DNA of 64,000 bases from Pseudomonadota bacterium (GTDB lineage Bacteria > Desulfobacterota > Binatia > Binatales > Binataceae), in assembly GCA_021323945.1 (NCBI GenBank), contig JAJPKA010000008.1:1-64000 (forward strand). The letters run 5' to 3'. A model generated the notes under the pieces. It made no database searches, was not told the origin of the DNA, and worked only from the letters and a program-made list of their open reading frames with translations. Positions 1 to 10,895 of the stretch are shown here, piece after piece (position 1 is the first letter of the stretch; each line of letters begins with the position of its first letter). Made by a program: the position numbers and the translations under genes.

Positions 1-2045
1 CGCTCGTTGCGAGAAAAGTTTGCTGATGCGGTCAAGCAGGATCCGGACGACTTGTCGCCGGATGCCCTGTTCGACGTACTCGATGCGACCACGGTGCGCC
101 GCACGCGCCATTTTGTACGCCGCTATTATCCAAACGATCGAGTGCGCGATTCGCGAGGGCGCGAGATACCGGTCCAGTTTCCGACGCCGCACGTCCAGGC
201 GATCAATTATTCGCTGGACGATGAGCTTCCGGGCTTTTTCGAAGACTTCAAGCTCGCCTTGGCGCCGGAGGAGGGCGAGCCATTACTGACTTTGGCCCGG
301 TACGCTCCAAGTCAGTACCGCCGCGGCGCCGCTTCGGATCCCGGCGAAGCCGCCCTCATAGGGTTGCTGCGGTCGGCGTTGTTGAAGCGCTTCGAGTCTT
401 CCGGTCACGCTTTCGCAGCGACAGCCGAGAAAATGGTGCGGGCACATGATGCCTTTCTCGAAGGGTTGGACCGGGGCGTGATCCTGACCGCCGAAGCGAT
501 CGAAGAGTGGGAACAGACCGATAATGATGAAGCTCTAGACGATTTGATTCGCACGTCTGGTTCCCTGAGTACCAAGGGCTACGAGGTCGAGAAGCTGCGA
601 GCCGACGTTCAGCGCGATCGCGACTTGCTACGCGGCTTCGCCAGCCGAGCTGAGGCCGTGAAGGCTGAAAATGACCCCAAGCTCGCCTGCCTGATCGAAG
701 CGCTGGTTGAAATCGAAAAGCAGGCGCGCAGAGATGGCCTCGACGAACACGATATTGGGAACAAGCGCAAGGTCATCATCTTCTCCTACTTTGGGGATAC
801 CGTCGAATGGATTACCGAGCATCTAAAGAAGGCGCTCGAAACCGATCATCGGCTCGCGCCGTATCGAGGCCGCATGGTCTCGGTGGTCGGCGACGAGTCA
901 CTTGGCGGCATCACGCGCGAAAAGGCGGTCTTCGGTTTCGCTCCAGAGTCGAGCGAGGCGCCGCCCGGAGCCGACAAGGACCTCTACGACATTCTGGTAA
1001 CCACCGATGTCCTGGCTGAAGGTGTCAACCTTCAACAGGCGCGGAACATTATCAACTACGATTTGCCGTGAAACCCGATGCGACTGGTGCAGCGCCATGG
1101 ACGCATCGACCGCATTGGCAGCCCGCATCGCGACGTGTACGTCCGGTGCTTCTTCCCAGACAGGCGGCTGAATGATTTGCTCGACTTGGAATCGCGAATC
1201 CGTAGGAAGCTCAAGCAGGCGGCGGCGAGCATCGGGGTAGAGCACGAAGTAATTCCGGGCGCTGCGACCGGGGACCAGGTGTTTGCCGAGACCCGCCAGG
1301 AGATCGAAAAGCTCAGGCGTGAAGACGCGAGCATTCTCGAGAATGCCGGTGAAGATCCATCAGCCCATTCTGGGGAGGAATATCGGCAAGAACTTCGCAA
1401 GGGGCTCGAACGTTACGGAGAGAAGGCGATCATCGGGCTTCCCTGGGGGCCGGGTCGGGTTTCGTCAATGGTCATGCGTCCGGCCACTTCTTCTGCGCCA
1501 AGGTGGGAGACCGTGTCTTTCTGAGGTTCGTTCCGGCCGAAGGCGACGCGATTGTGAGAGACACGCTGGGATGCCTCAAGCTAATCGCATGCAGGGATGA
1601 CACTGCGCGTTACGTCCCGGAGCACGCGCGAGAAGCGGCATACGCGGCCTGGCGGCGCGCGCAGCGCGACATCTTTGAGGAGTGGAAGTTCGCGACTGAC
1701 CCAGCGAACTTGCAGCCTCGGGTCAGGGCAGGGATGAAGGTGGCTGCGGACCACATACGAAAATATCCGCCGCCGGATTTCACTCAAGAAGAAATCGATC
1801 GGTTGATTGAATGTATCGAGGCGCCCTGGGGTGTCCGAATTGAGCGGCAGATAAGGCAGTGCCTCAATGGCGGCAAAGGTATCGACGCCTCGCTTGCGAT
1901 TGCGGCAAAGGTCAGGGAACTCGGGCTGGAGCCGTTCAAACCGCCAACGCCCCTGCCGCCAATAGAAGAGGATGAGGTGCGTTTGGTCTGCTGGCTGGTG
2001 GTCTACAAAACGCAAATCGGTGCCGGCGATTCTGTTGGCCGATAG
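1..2045 (+). pseudogene. SNF2/RapA-type SF2 helicase, 3' part, disrupted
   Basis: The reading frame is open from the window edge, so the N-terminal helicase lobe is missing. What remains is a C-terminal helicase lobe: a VIIFSYFGDTVEWI strand, then DILVTTDVLAEGVNLQQA (motif V), then motif VI with QRHGRIDRIG. The frame is interrupted twice. A TGA at 1069-1071 sits where the family has Trp (NYDLP-stop-NPMRLVQ), a TGG-to-TGA change. A one-base loss in the G run at 1445-1449 shifts the frame; with one more G the protein reads on as PWGAGSGFVNGHASGHFFCAKVGD and ends at 2045. Long helical insertions between the lobes resemble phage-defence SNF2 helicases such as DISARM DrmD, but that is only a guess because no partner genes are visible. 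Either a decaying gene or two sequence errors. Confidence 0.75.
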
Positions 2046-2257
2046 CTGTGGACAGGCGGGGATAGCGATTCGATCGGGAATTTCGGCAAGAATAAACTCA
2101 TTTCGTCAAGAGGTGGCTGACGAAGTCGTTCGATCCTAAATGATGTAACAGCGCGGGGGAGCTGCTTCCGCGCCCTAGCAGTGAACTCGAACGCATCAAC
2201 GCCTCCCCAATGCCTCGAAGTTGCCGGCTAAATCCTCGACAGTCACGGCTTTAAAGG

Positions 2258-3259
<1,002 letters not shown>

Positions 3260-3355
3260 CTAGAGATCGTAAGTTCGTGCTCTTTGCTTGCAGCGTTCCT
3301 GGAATTTGAGGCGCATAGTGCAAGACACCGAAGTCAAGTCCGCGCAATCAGCCGC

Positions 3356-4246
3356 TCAGTCGAGCAGCCTTTTCAACTGCTCGAGGTCTGCTGCCATGTC
3401 CCTCATGTCGGGACCGGGCTCCGTCTCCAGGCACATCGGAATTCCCGCAAAACGAGGGTCGTTGACCAGCCGGCGGAAGGTCGCGAGTCCCAGGTGCCCT
3501 TTGCCGATGTGCTCATGGCGATCAACATGTGAATTGAGCGGCTTCATTGAATCGTTAACATGAAAGGCGACCAGCCGCTTGAGCCCTATGTATCGGTCGA
3601 GTTCAGCAAACGCCTGCTCGTACCCTTCGACGGTGCGAAGATCGTAACCAGCGGCGAAAGCGTGCTCGGTATCAAAGCAGAGGCACAGTCGCTCGTTTTC
3701 AGTGACCGCGTCGAAGATGCGAGCCATCTGCTCGAACCGCGAGCCTAGCACACTACCCTGGCCGGCCGTGATTTCGAGGGCAATTCTCACCCTGTAGCCC
3801 GCGCAGGCGCGATGAGCCTCATCGATCGATTGGGCGATGGTCTTGATGCCGGCTTGCTCGCCCGCCCCCATGTGTGCGCCGGGATGGGAGATCAGAAATG
3901 GTACACCCAGGACCTCGCACCGATTGAGCTCATCAATAAAAGCTTCTATCGACTTCTGGCGCAACTTCCCATCGGGCGCACCCAGGTTGATAAGATAGGA
4001 GTCATGTGCAACTACCATCCGGATTCCGCTTTCCTCGCGGGCCCGCGTGAAGGCCTCGATCTCCTCGGGCGGGTAGGGCTTGGCCGCCCACTGCCTGGAG
4101 GAGCGGGTGAAGATCTGAATGCACTCGCATCCGATCTGCTTGCCACGTCCAAATGATTGGCTCACACCTCCGGCTATCGAGACATGTCCGCCGAGGAGCG
4201 GACGGCTCCCACGACTGATGTTTGCTGTTGCACTCACGCCGGGCAT
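3356..4246 (-). CDS. nfo: endonuclease IV (AP endonuclease)
   Basis: Cleaves DNA 5' to abasic sites in base-excision repair, using a tri-zinc site in a TIM barrel. The 296-residue protein has the family blocks in order: GGHVSIAGG at the N-terminus, AHDSYLINL, SHPGAH (zinc His), LEITAGQGS (zinc Glu), CFDTEHAFAAGYD (zinc Asp and His), AFHVNDS, DRHEHIGKGHLG (zinc Asp and His) and LETEPG (last zinc Glu). CFDTEHAF has Glu where most homologues have Cys; this does not affect the zinc ligands. It precedes trpS on the same strand. Confidence 0.95.
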   Translation of the reverse strand: MPGVSATANISRGSRPLLGGHVSIAGGVSQSFGRGKQIGCECIQIFTRSSRQWAAKPYPPEEIEAFTRAREESGIRMVVAHDSYLINLGAPDGKLRQKSIEAFIDELNRCEVLGVPFLISHPGAHMGAGEQAGIKTIAQSIDEAHRACAGYRVRIALEITAGQGSVLGSRFEQMARIFDAVTENERLCLCFDTEHAFAAGYDLRTVEGYEQAFAELDRYIGLKRLVAFHVNDSMKPLNSHVDRHEHIGKGHLGLATFRRLVNDPRFAGIPMCLETEPGPDMRDMAADLEQLKRLLD

Positions 4247-4438
4247 CGTAACGCAATTCGAAAATATCCGGAATCCCCGAGTATTGAATTGCTACCTAAA
4301 ACCGTAAACCAAAGGTAGTGCTACTGGCTTGGCTCCGCTTTACTGGGGGTCGCAGCCTACTAACAAAGTCCCGACACGGCGCCAATCCAAAGCCTCGTGG
4401 TCGAGCCCTTTCACTTCAAGCGCCAGCTGATAAACCTG

Positions 4439-5965
4439 CTACCAGCTACCCTGTCGAAAATTCACGCGGCCACCGAAACTTCGGAGCTGAAATGGCACGT
4501 GTTCGTCGTTGGGGCCGCTTGGTTCGCGCGGCGAGGGCTTGGTGGGGACGGGCGTGTAGGAGTATTCCGCGTGGTTTGAGTAACTTGCGTAGTAGGCGAG
4601 TGCGCCGGCTATCGCGGAGTCGCCATGACGAGGGTTGCCATCGGAGTCACGCAGGCGGCGTTCAATCAGGCGGGCCACACCCTGCTGCATTCGTAACATC
4701 TTGTGATCCGCCAGGATATCCGCGTCACGCGGCAGCTCGATTTTGCCGTCCTCGAAAGCGGCTTTGTAACGGGGCATGTTGTTGCGATACCACTCGACGG
4801 ACAGCATCACCTGTTCAATCCGGCTTCCATACCGGAGCGCGGCTTGCTCGGCGAGATATTGGCCGTTGCCACGCGCGTCCATCGCGCCGCCGACAAAGCG
4901 CGGCAGGTGATCGACAATATAAAACAGGACCTGTGCCTGCTGTGCGAAAGGCACATTGCGCAGCTCGACCAGGAATGGCGTCCGGCGCACCAGGTCCGAG
5001 GCGATTTGCATCGGCCAGATCACGGTGAGATCGCCCGAGCGGCCGAAATCCTCGCCAAAGCAACTCATTAATCGGGTATCGAGGCGCTTCATCACCGGAG
5101 CCAACTCAGCGGCGATCCAATCCTCGGCATCTTTGGCCAGTGATTCACTGCCCCGTTCAAGCGCCGACGAACGACAGTGCCAGCGCAACACCGGAATGTC
5201 GTCTCTCATTCGAGCCTCGACCAGCGTGGAGGGGAGGAAAATGCCGCTGCTCGCGCTCGGTATGCAATGCAACTCCTCGTCCGCATCGTCGCCATACTCG
5301 GCCATCAGCTGGGCGCGCCAGGCGCTTTCCCCCTCGGCCGTCCACGTCAGGTTCCGATGCCGGCAAATTGCGCGGTAGAGACCCTCCGCGAGGGCATCGT
5401 CAAACGTCGTCCGGTGGAGCGAATAGGGTTTGCGGCCAGCGCGGATCTCGGTGACGAGCTCGTTGAACGGATTGTCAGCGCCATTATGAGTCGAGATGAC
5501 GTGGACCCGTCCGCCCCAAATGGTGAATGCCAGGGCAGCCTTGAGCAACTCAGCCAGGTCATCATGGAAGGCCGCTTCGTCGATCACCGCCACGCCCTGC
5601 TTGCCCCTCAGATTAGCGGGGCGTGATGACAGCGCGACGATCTTGTGGCTGGAACTGAAGCGGATCCGGTAGGCGAGAATATCCCTGGTCTCGTCCTCGA
5701 TCACAGTCTGCTCGATTGCCGCGGCTGCGCGCTGAAAGCGCTTCACCCATCCCGCGGCCGCCTCGACAAACTCGAGCGCCATCTCTCTGTTGTAGCCAAT
5801 GTACCACCAGTCAGAACCGTTCTGTGCCGCGGCGTCGAGTGCCGCATCCGCCGACTCCGCCCAGGTGATGCCGATGCGGCGGGACTTCTCGTAGACCTTG
5901 ACCGCGGAACGGTCAGCGATCCAGCGCCGCTGGTAAGGCAGGAGAATTGGTTGGATCGGGATCAC
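4439..5965 (-). CDS. Mu gp28-like phage terminase large subunit (orphan)
   Basis: Large terminases pump phage DNA into proheads with an ATPase domain and cut it with an RNase H-like nuclease domain. This 508-residue protein starts with LLPYQRRWIADRSAVKVYEK, as in Mu-like gp28 proteins, with an atypical Walker A region EKSRRIGITWAE (about residues 26-37). The Walker B is VAVIDEAAFHDD (about 125-136), followed by a HVISTHNG coupling motif. The nuclease domain begins near 300 with FGEDFGRSGDLTVIW, whose acidic residue is expected to bind metal. The frame is intact with a GTG start. No small terminase, portal, capsid, transposase or lysis gene lies nearby, so it is a prophage relic or a retained single gene. 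Confidence 0.82.
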   Translation of the reverse strand: MIPIQPILLPYQRRWIADRSAVKVYEKSRRIGITWAESADAALDAAAQNGSDWWYIGYNREMALEFVEAAAGWVKRFQRAAAAIEQTVIEDETRDILAYRIRFSSSHKIVALSSRPANLRGKQGVAVIDEAAFHDDLAELLKAALAFTIWGGRVHVISTHNGADNPFNELVTEIRAGRKPYSLHRTTFDDALAEGLYRAICRHRNLTWTAEGESAWRAQLMAEYGDDADEELHCIPSASSGIFLPSTLVEARMRDDIPVLRWHCRSSALERGSESLAKDAEDWIAAELAPVMKRLDTRLMSCFGEDFGRSGDLTVIWPMQIASDLVRRTPFLVELRNVPFAQQAQVLFYIVDHLPRFVGGAMDARGNGQYLAEQAALRYGSRIEQVMLSVEWYRNNMPRYKAAFEDGKIELPRDADILADHKMLRMQQGVARLIERRLRDSDGNPRHGDSAIAGALAYYASYSNHAEYSYTPVPTKPSPREPSGPNDEHVPFQLRSFGGRVNFRQGSW

Positions 5966-6284
5966 GCGGCGCCGTGGCGTGCAGCGAGCGATCCCCCCGC
6001 CAGGAGTAGCCGGTCGTCTCGCTCAGTCTTCTGATTCGCTCGAGCGTGACCGAGTCAGTCGCCCGCCGCTGCCCGCTGTCAAACAGCGTAGCTTTGTTCT
6101 GTCTTTGGGCGGATGACCGTGGCTGGATCCGCCGAGCTCTATGTCGGCTGGAATCGTGCTTCAGAGGCGGCTGAGAAGAATTCAGCTCCGAATTGTTCGT
6201 CACGGTTCGAGCGTAAGTCGTGCGACGGCTGCGCTTGAACAGGTGTCATCGTCATCTCGTTCGTCATTCCCGAGCTGACGCCGC
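5966..6284. other. intergenic, no gene seen
   Basis: About 320 bases between the terminase start and the DUF1329 stop, both minus strand. A 96-codon open frame crosses it (5913-6203, minus) but it is Arg/Ser-rich, overlaps the terminase and resembles no small terminase subunit. I see no Mu-like end sequence or attachment-site repeat. Confidence 0.4.
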
Positions 6285-7571
6285 CTATCGCATAATCAGG
6301 TTAAGTCCCGCGGGAGTCGCGTAACGCGCGTCATCGTGATATTCGGGTGGTGCCTGCTCGTTGATGTAATAGGGACGGCCAAGCGCGGGATCGAGCGAAA
6401 CTGACGCGTGATTGCGCTGAATATCCCAGAAAACTTCGGTTTCGAACGGCGCCGTGTTGACCACTCCCACTCCGGGAACTTCGATCTTCACCGGAAAGAG
6501 GGCTATCATTTTCAGGGGCTTCATGCTCATGTCGTCCATGTCCTCCCAGAGCGGCGAGGCAAAGTGGCTGTCCGCGTACATGACCCTGCGGCCATAACAA
6601 TAATGGGCGGCTCGACTTGGGATTTTTTTAATGCTTAGGACGTCAACATCACGAACTTGCCATTTCCCCCACTTGGGCGACGGCCAGCCGAGCGGCATCT
6701 CGATATCGGCCGGAAATGCCGCGGTGGGCAATTGCGGATCAATCAAGGCGATCATTTTGCGTCGAGCGAGGTATTCGACCTCGAGTTCCGTCAAATTTGA
6801 ATCAAAGCCGTTGTGAAAATCCTCCGTCGTCGCATCCATTCCGGCGCTTTCGGCACAGCGTGCCAGCCTGGAAATAGGTTGATAGCGCCGCAGCGCAGGT
6901 AGGAAGACATACTGTTCTTCGGGCCGCATCAGGTCCGCGTAATTCACCGTCAGATAGGCCGTATACCGTAACTGCTCCGGTTCCAGTTCCATGAACCATT
7001 CCGTGAAGTATCGCGCATTAGGGCCCGACGGCTCGACCGGAGCGTTCGGGTCGGTGTTGTAGCTCAACTGCCGCTTCACCCAGGAGTATGCCTGGCAGTT
7101 ATAGTTGAGCGTGGCATCGATCGCACATCCCAAGCCATAGGTTTCTACGGCTAGATGAGGAATATAGCGATACCAGACATTCGCGAGCGTCTTCCACCCT
7201 TTGTGTGGTTCGGTTGGGTTGGGGAATGGTATGCCGCCACGATAGTTGGTCAAGGTAAGACCACCGTCGGGAAGCTCGATAAGGCGCACGCCAGATGCGT
7301 ATTTCTCGGTTGCGGCCAAATAATTTTTTGGCAACGGACGGATCGTAGTAGGCCCGATCTCGATGCGCACATCGGAGGGCATCTTCCAAAAATACCTGCC
7401 TTCAAACAAAGCGATCATTCCATCGGGCATAAAGGCGCGATAGTTTTGCCAGTTCGAGGTTGTTATCACAGTTCCCGGTGAGATAGCTGCTTGTGCGGCA
7501 GCTGCAGTTGCGATAGCCGCGCTCGCCAAGTAGAGAGCAATCGCGCCAGCGATTCCCCTGACAGTCAGCAT
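6285..7571 (-). CDS. DUF1329 family exported protein
   Basis: A 428-residue protein of the DUF1329 family: exported beta-rich proteins related to LolA/LolB-type folds, common in proteobacteria that degrade hydrophobic substrates. The molecular function is not established. Visible family features are an N-terminal signal peptide (MLTVRG, then an Ala-rich hydrophobic stretch ending near AAAQA), a central segment with RYFTEWFMELEPEQLRYTA, and a C-terminal block around VEVFWD-like sequence and DARYATPAGLN. The ATG at 7571 is chosen because AAAGGAG lies 9 bases upstream; a longer frame from 7685 adds 38 polar residues before the signal peptide and is unlikely. The flavin reductase gene lies upstream on the same strand. 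Confidence 0.85.
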   Translation of the reverse strand: MLTVRGIAGAIALYLASAAIATAAAAQAAISPGTVITTSNWQNYRAFMPDGMIALFEGRYFWKMPSDVRIEIGPTTIRPLPKNYLAATEKYASGVRLIELPDGGLTLTNYRGGIPFPNPTEPHKGWKTLANVWYRYIPHLAVETYGLGCAIDATLNYNCQAYSWVKRQLSYNTDPNAPVEPSGPNARYFTEWFMELEPEQLRYTAYLTVNYADLMRPEEQYVFLPALRRYQPISRLARCAESAGMDATTEDFHNGFDSNLTELEVEYLARRKMIALIDPQLPTAAFPADIEMPLGWPSPKWGKWQVRDVDVLSIKKIPSRAAHYCYGRRVMYADSHFASPLWEDMDDMSMKPLKMIALFPVKIEVPGVGVVNTAPFETEVFWDIQRNHASVSLDPALGRPYYINEQAPPEYHDDARYATPAGLNLIMR

Positions 7572-7678
7572 TTTTGGCGACTCCTTTAGGCAAGCCCGAT
7601 CACAATTCGCGCTAGCGGTTGAATCTGGTTCGGGGCTTCGAGTTTCAGAGTTATTGGCTGTGATCGGTCGAAATGAAT

Positions 7679-8200
7679 TCACCAACCTCGGCGGTCACGC
7701 GGCCAGACTCCATTGCCGCCGAGATAGACATAATCGAGTTCGAGCGAGGTCAGCGGACGCTCAGAATGGCGAAGGCAGACACCGACAGGCTCGGCGATGA
7801 AAAGCGTATGGTCCCCTACAGCAAATGAATTCACAACTTTCGCCTCAATCGATATGGCGGCCATTTTCAGCCATGGGACCCGCAGCTTGGGAGAAAGGTC
7901 GTACTCGATCTCAGCCAGGTTATCGGGGTGTTTCGCGCGTGCCGAAAAGAAATAGTCTTCCAACTGCCTGCCACGCGTCCCGACGATGTTCAAGCCAAAC
8001 ACCCCGGTACGTGCGACGATGGAACGCGAGAAATGATCGTTATCGACCGCCGCGGAAAAGAGAACCGGCTCGCCGGAGACCTGGGTAACCCAGGAAGATG
8101 ACATTCCGTGATGTTGACCCGCCTCGGCAACGGTCAGGACGTAGATTCCGGTCGTTAGCGCCGCCATGGCTTCGGCCAGGTCTTTTTCCATTTTGGGCAT
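7679..8200 (-). CDS. flavin reductase-like domain protein
   Basis: Small FMN-binding split-barrel protein of 173 residues. Such proteins reduce free flavin with NAD(P)H to supply two-component monooxygenases, or bind FMN with other roles. Family features are the N-terminal ALTTGIYVLT strand, GMSSSWVTQVSGEPVLFSAAV (flavin-binding loop), a SRSIVARTGVFGLNIV segment, and the C-terminal VNSFAVGDHTLFIAEPVGV strand pair. It ends about 107 bases before the DUF1329 start on the same strand. No oxygenase partner is adjacent, so the substrate is unknown. A second ATG at 8191 is an equally plausible start. Confidence 0.85.
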   Translation of the reverse strand: MPKMEKDLAEAMAALTTGIYVLTVAEAGQHHGMSSSWVTQVSGEPVLFSAAVDNDHFSRSIVARTGVFGLNIVGTRGRQLEDYFFSARAKHPDNLAEIEYDLSPKLRVPWLKMAAISIEAKVVNSFAVGDHTLFIAEPVGVCLRHSERPLTSLELDYVYLGGNGVWPRDRRGW

Positions 8201-8288
8201 TCCGTCACTAAGTTAGCATGTTGAAGGCGATGCTGATCTCTCCCGTCAACTCCTGCTCAGGAGACGCCGGCTCGTTGCAGATGTGATT

Positions 8289-8308
8289 AGCGGCTCGGAC
8301 TAGCCGCT
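8289..8308. repeat. 7-bp inverted repeat, hairpin
   Basis: AGCGGCT, six bases, AGCCGCT in the divergent gap between the flavin reductase and L,D-transpeptidase genes. No T-tract follows in either direction, so it is not a clear terminator; its position fits a control element equally well. Confidence 0.3.
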
Positions 8309-8395
8309 TACACCCAAAAATCACTTTCCTCGCCCGAAAACCGAATTGACCGTGAGGCTAACACATTTAGAATGAGGTGGGGAGGAATGGCGAGG

Positions 8396-9400
8396 ATGCG
8401 TAGCTCTCATCTGTTCGGGGTGACAGCTGCCGGATTGTTCCTATGGTGCGTAAGCGTCGCGAAAGCGCAATCAATGGCTCCTTCGCACGTAAATCAGACG
8501 GGCTTACCAACGCGAGTCCGGGCAAGCTCGGATTCCGCAACTTCGATGATCTGCGATGGCTCGGGCAACATCTGTATTCCCATCAATTCTGCAACCCAGG
8601 TGCGCGGACAACTGAGCCCATCCTTGCTGCACGGCACTACCCATTCCGTGCCGGCTGATTCACCGGCAGTGTCGGATGTGTCCGCCCAATCAAACCAATC
8701 GCGCAGCCCAAAGGTGATTGACACCCGGCTTATCTGCGATTCCTCGGGAAAAGTCTGCGCTCCCGCCCAACCGCCATCCATGGTTATGGGTTTGCATGCC
8801 ACAACATCCGTGAAGGCGCCTGTCTCTGAGGCCAGCAAAGCCACCGATGGCGCGCAATATCCTTCCGCTAAAGCTTCCGGGCTGAGCCCGATAAATCGCA
8901 CGAGTTCTGCCCAGGAACCCCGGCCAATTAACACCGCGAACGAAGATGTGAGTGACGATCCACTTGACTGGTCCGTGCACGCTTATAAGTCGCGGCATCG
9001 GCTCGAGGTCTACTATAAGGGCCATCTCTACAAGACCTATCACGCGGTCTTTGGCCGAAACCCGTTTGGCGGCGCCAAGTTGTGGGAAGGCGACCGCCGC
9101 ACTCCCGAGGGCAATTACCTCATCGTTGGCAAGCACCGCAGCTTAAGATTCGGATGGTTTTTGCATCTGAACTATCCGAATGAGCGGGACCGCGAACGAT
9201 TCGAGCAGAGCCGGGCGGCACATTTGATCCCGGCAAGCGCGCATGAAGGGGGCGAGATTGGGATTCACGGGACCGACTCGCCTTATCTAAATGTCGCCGA
9301 AGTTGACTGGACCACCGGCTGCATTTCCGTCGATAATGCTGCTATCAGCGAACTGGCGCATCTTCTGCCGATCGGCACGCTCGTGGTAATTAACCCATAA
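8396..9400 (+). CDS. exported L,D-transpeptidase (YkuD domain)
   Basis: Predicted periplasmic L,D-transpeptidase that forms 3-3 peptidoglycan cross-links or anchors lipoproteins to the wall. A signal peptide (MRSSHLFGVTAAGLFLWCV, cleavage after AKAQS) is followed by about 170 residues of low-complexity Ser/Pro/Ala-rich linker. The C-terminal YkuD domain has YKGHLYKTYHAVFGRNPFGG, IGIHGTD and TTGCISVDN, the last holding the catalytic Cys. The linker holds a repeated unit, ICDGSGNICIP and ICDSSGKVCAP, each with two Cys. The ATG at 8396 has GGGGAGGA about 9 bases upstream; frames from 8372 or 8387 start inside or on that site. Confidence 0.9.
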   Translation: MRSSHLFGVTAAGLFLWCVSVAKAQSMAPSHVNQTGLPTRVRASSDSATSMICDGSGNICIPINSATQVRGQLSPSLLHGTTHSVPADSPAVSDVSAQSNQSRSPKVIDTRLICDSSGKVCAPAQPPSMVMGLHATTSVKAPVSEASKATDGAQYPSAKASGLSPINRTSSAQEPRPINTANEDVSDDPLDWSVHAYKSRHRLEVYYKGHLYKTYHAVFGRNPFGGAKLWEGDRRTPEGNYLIVGKHRSLRFGWFLHLNYPNERDRERFEQSRAAHLIPASAHEGGEIGIHGTDSPYLNVAEVDWTTGCISVDNAAISELAHLLPIGTLVVINP

Positions 9401-9533
9401 ACGTGAGAGGCCGACGTCACGATTAAGCTGTCAAGGAAGCTGGGCTCTCACACGTTCGTCATAAGTTCGGGACGCTCAGAGCGCGCGGCCGGGCCTCGGT
9501 CGGCCTGCTGCCGCGCAAAGGGAGGACAAATCC

Positions 9534-10718
9534 GTGGAAGCTCCGAATGGTGAGTTCAACTTCACACGGTTGGAACGGGTAATATTCGGCCCAGGCAAAG
9601 TCAGCGCACTGGGTAACGAGATGGAACGCCGAGGGCTCAAGCGGGCAGTGGTTGTGACCGGCAAGAGTCTTGGCCGTTCTCGCCTGCTGGATCAGGTTAC
9701 GGCAGCACTCGGCGCACGCTGTGCTGCAGTCTACAAGGGTGCTCAGCAGCATGTGCCCTTGAAAACGGTTCGTGAGCTGATTGATGAAATCAAACGTGCT
9801 GAGGCTGATTGCCTGGTCAGCTTCGGCGGTGGCAGTCCGATTGATACGGCCAAAGTGGCCGCCGCCGCGATATTGACCGGCCGAGACCCAGGGGCAGCTC
9901 GAATCGACTTTGGTCGCACTGATGGCACTATCGACGATGCTCGCGATTTGGTGGAAATCGCGATTCCGACCACCCTGTCCGCGGGTGAATACACCCCGGC
10001 CGGTGGTGTTACCAACGAAGCGACCCGAATCAAAGGTGGTGTCATCGACGCTCGGCTGCAGCCCCGAACCATAATTAACGATCCCGCCCTTACCGTGGAA
10101 ACGCCCAATTGGCTGTGGGTCGCCACCGGAATGCGAGCCCTTGACCATGCGGTCGAGGGAATCTATTCGATGCGGCATCAACTTATTAGCGATACGTTGG
10201 CGGTTAAGGCGATTTCGCTCCTGATCGAGCACTTGCCGGCTTCGATCAAAACCTCAGGGGACGAATCGCTCGTCCATCGCGGCTATTGCCAGATGGCGGC
10301 CTGGTTCTCAATCTTCGGCGGCTTGAATACGCGTTTCGGTGTTTCCCACGCGCTCGGACATCAGATCGGCCCCAGGTGGGACGTGCCACACGGGGTTACC
10401 TCCTGCATCACCATGCCGCATGTGATGCGGTTTATGGCGGGCATCGCTCCCGAGAGGTTTGGCCCAATTGCCGAAGGTCTCGGCGTCCAATTCGATCGCG
10501 CGAACCCGCGCCCTGCCGCCTTGGAATGCGCGGATCGAGTTGCCGCGTTCATCGCCCAATTTGATGTCCCTCATACCTTGAAAGATGCGGGCGTTCCGCG
10601 TGACGAGATCCATCAGATTGCGGGAACCGTCTTGGACGAAGTCGAACATTCCAAGGTAGTGGATCGGCCAGTGACTCGCGAGGACATCATCAGCCTTCTC
10701 GAGGCGGCCTATCAATAA
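9534..10718 (+). CDS. iron-containing alcohol dehydrogenase family protein
   Basis: A 394-residue group III (Fe-dependent) alcohol dehydrogenase, NAD(P)-linked. The group includes butanol dehydrogenases, maleylacetate reductases and hydroxyacid-oxoacid transhydrogenases, and the substrate cannot be fixed from sequence. The nucleotide-binding motif GGGSPIDTAK is at residues 98-107. Likely metal ligands are in ALDHAVEG, GVSHALGHQIG and WDVPHGVT. The start is GTG, set by GGAGG about 8 bases upstream; no ATG precedes it in frame. The neighbouring genes are unrelated enough that no operon is obvious. Confidence 0.88.
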   Translation: MEAPNGEFNFTRLERVIFGPGKVSALGNEMERRGLKRAVVVTGKSLGRSRLLDQVTAALGARCAAVYKGAQQHVPLKTVRELIDEIKRAEADCLVSFGGGSPIDTAKVAAAAILTGRDPGAARIDFGRTDGTIDDARDLVEIAIPTTLSAGEYTPAGGVTNEATRIKGGVIDARLQPRTIINDPALTVETPNWLWVATGMRALDHAVEGIYSMRHQLISDTLAVKAISLLIEHLPASIKTSGDESLVHRGYCQMAAWFSIFGGLNTRFGVSHALGHQIGPRWDVPHGVTSCITMPHVMRFMAGIAPERFGPIAEGLGVQFDRANPRPAALECADRVAAFIAQFDVPHTLKDAGVPRDEIHQIAGTVLDEVEHSKVVDRPVTREDIISLLEAAYQ

Positions 10719-10895
10719 TTATCAATTATCGCGGGCCTGCTCTGGGTGCGTCGAAGTAACTCTTGGCCGTCCTGCGCAGGGTAAAAATCGAAACCGTGTT
10801 GCGCTGAGAGCACGCTAGCTGTCCACGGCCGACTTAACGTCAACTGGTCCACTGTGGCCTGAGACGCCATGGCACATTGGAGGGAAGGTCAGCAA

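Noticed and set aside
1069-1071. UGA read as Trp (alternative genetic code)
   Set aside because: The same gene also has a frameshift, and the cupin remnant has a TAG at a Trp position, so decay or error explains it better.
898-1245. 115-codon minus-strand frame inside the helicase remnant
   Set aside because: Antisense to a clear helicase motif region and no independent evidence.
4247-4438. tRNA-like segment between nfo and the terminase
   Set aside because: No paired acceptor stem or T-arm could be assembled.
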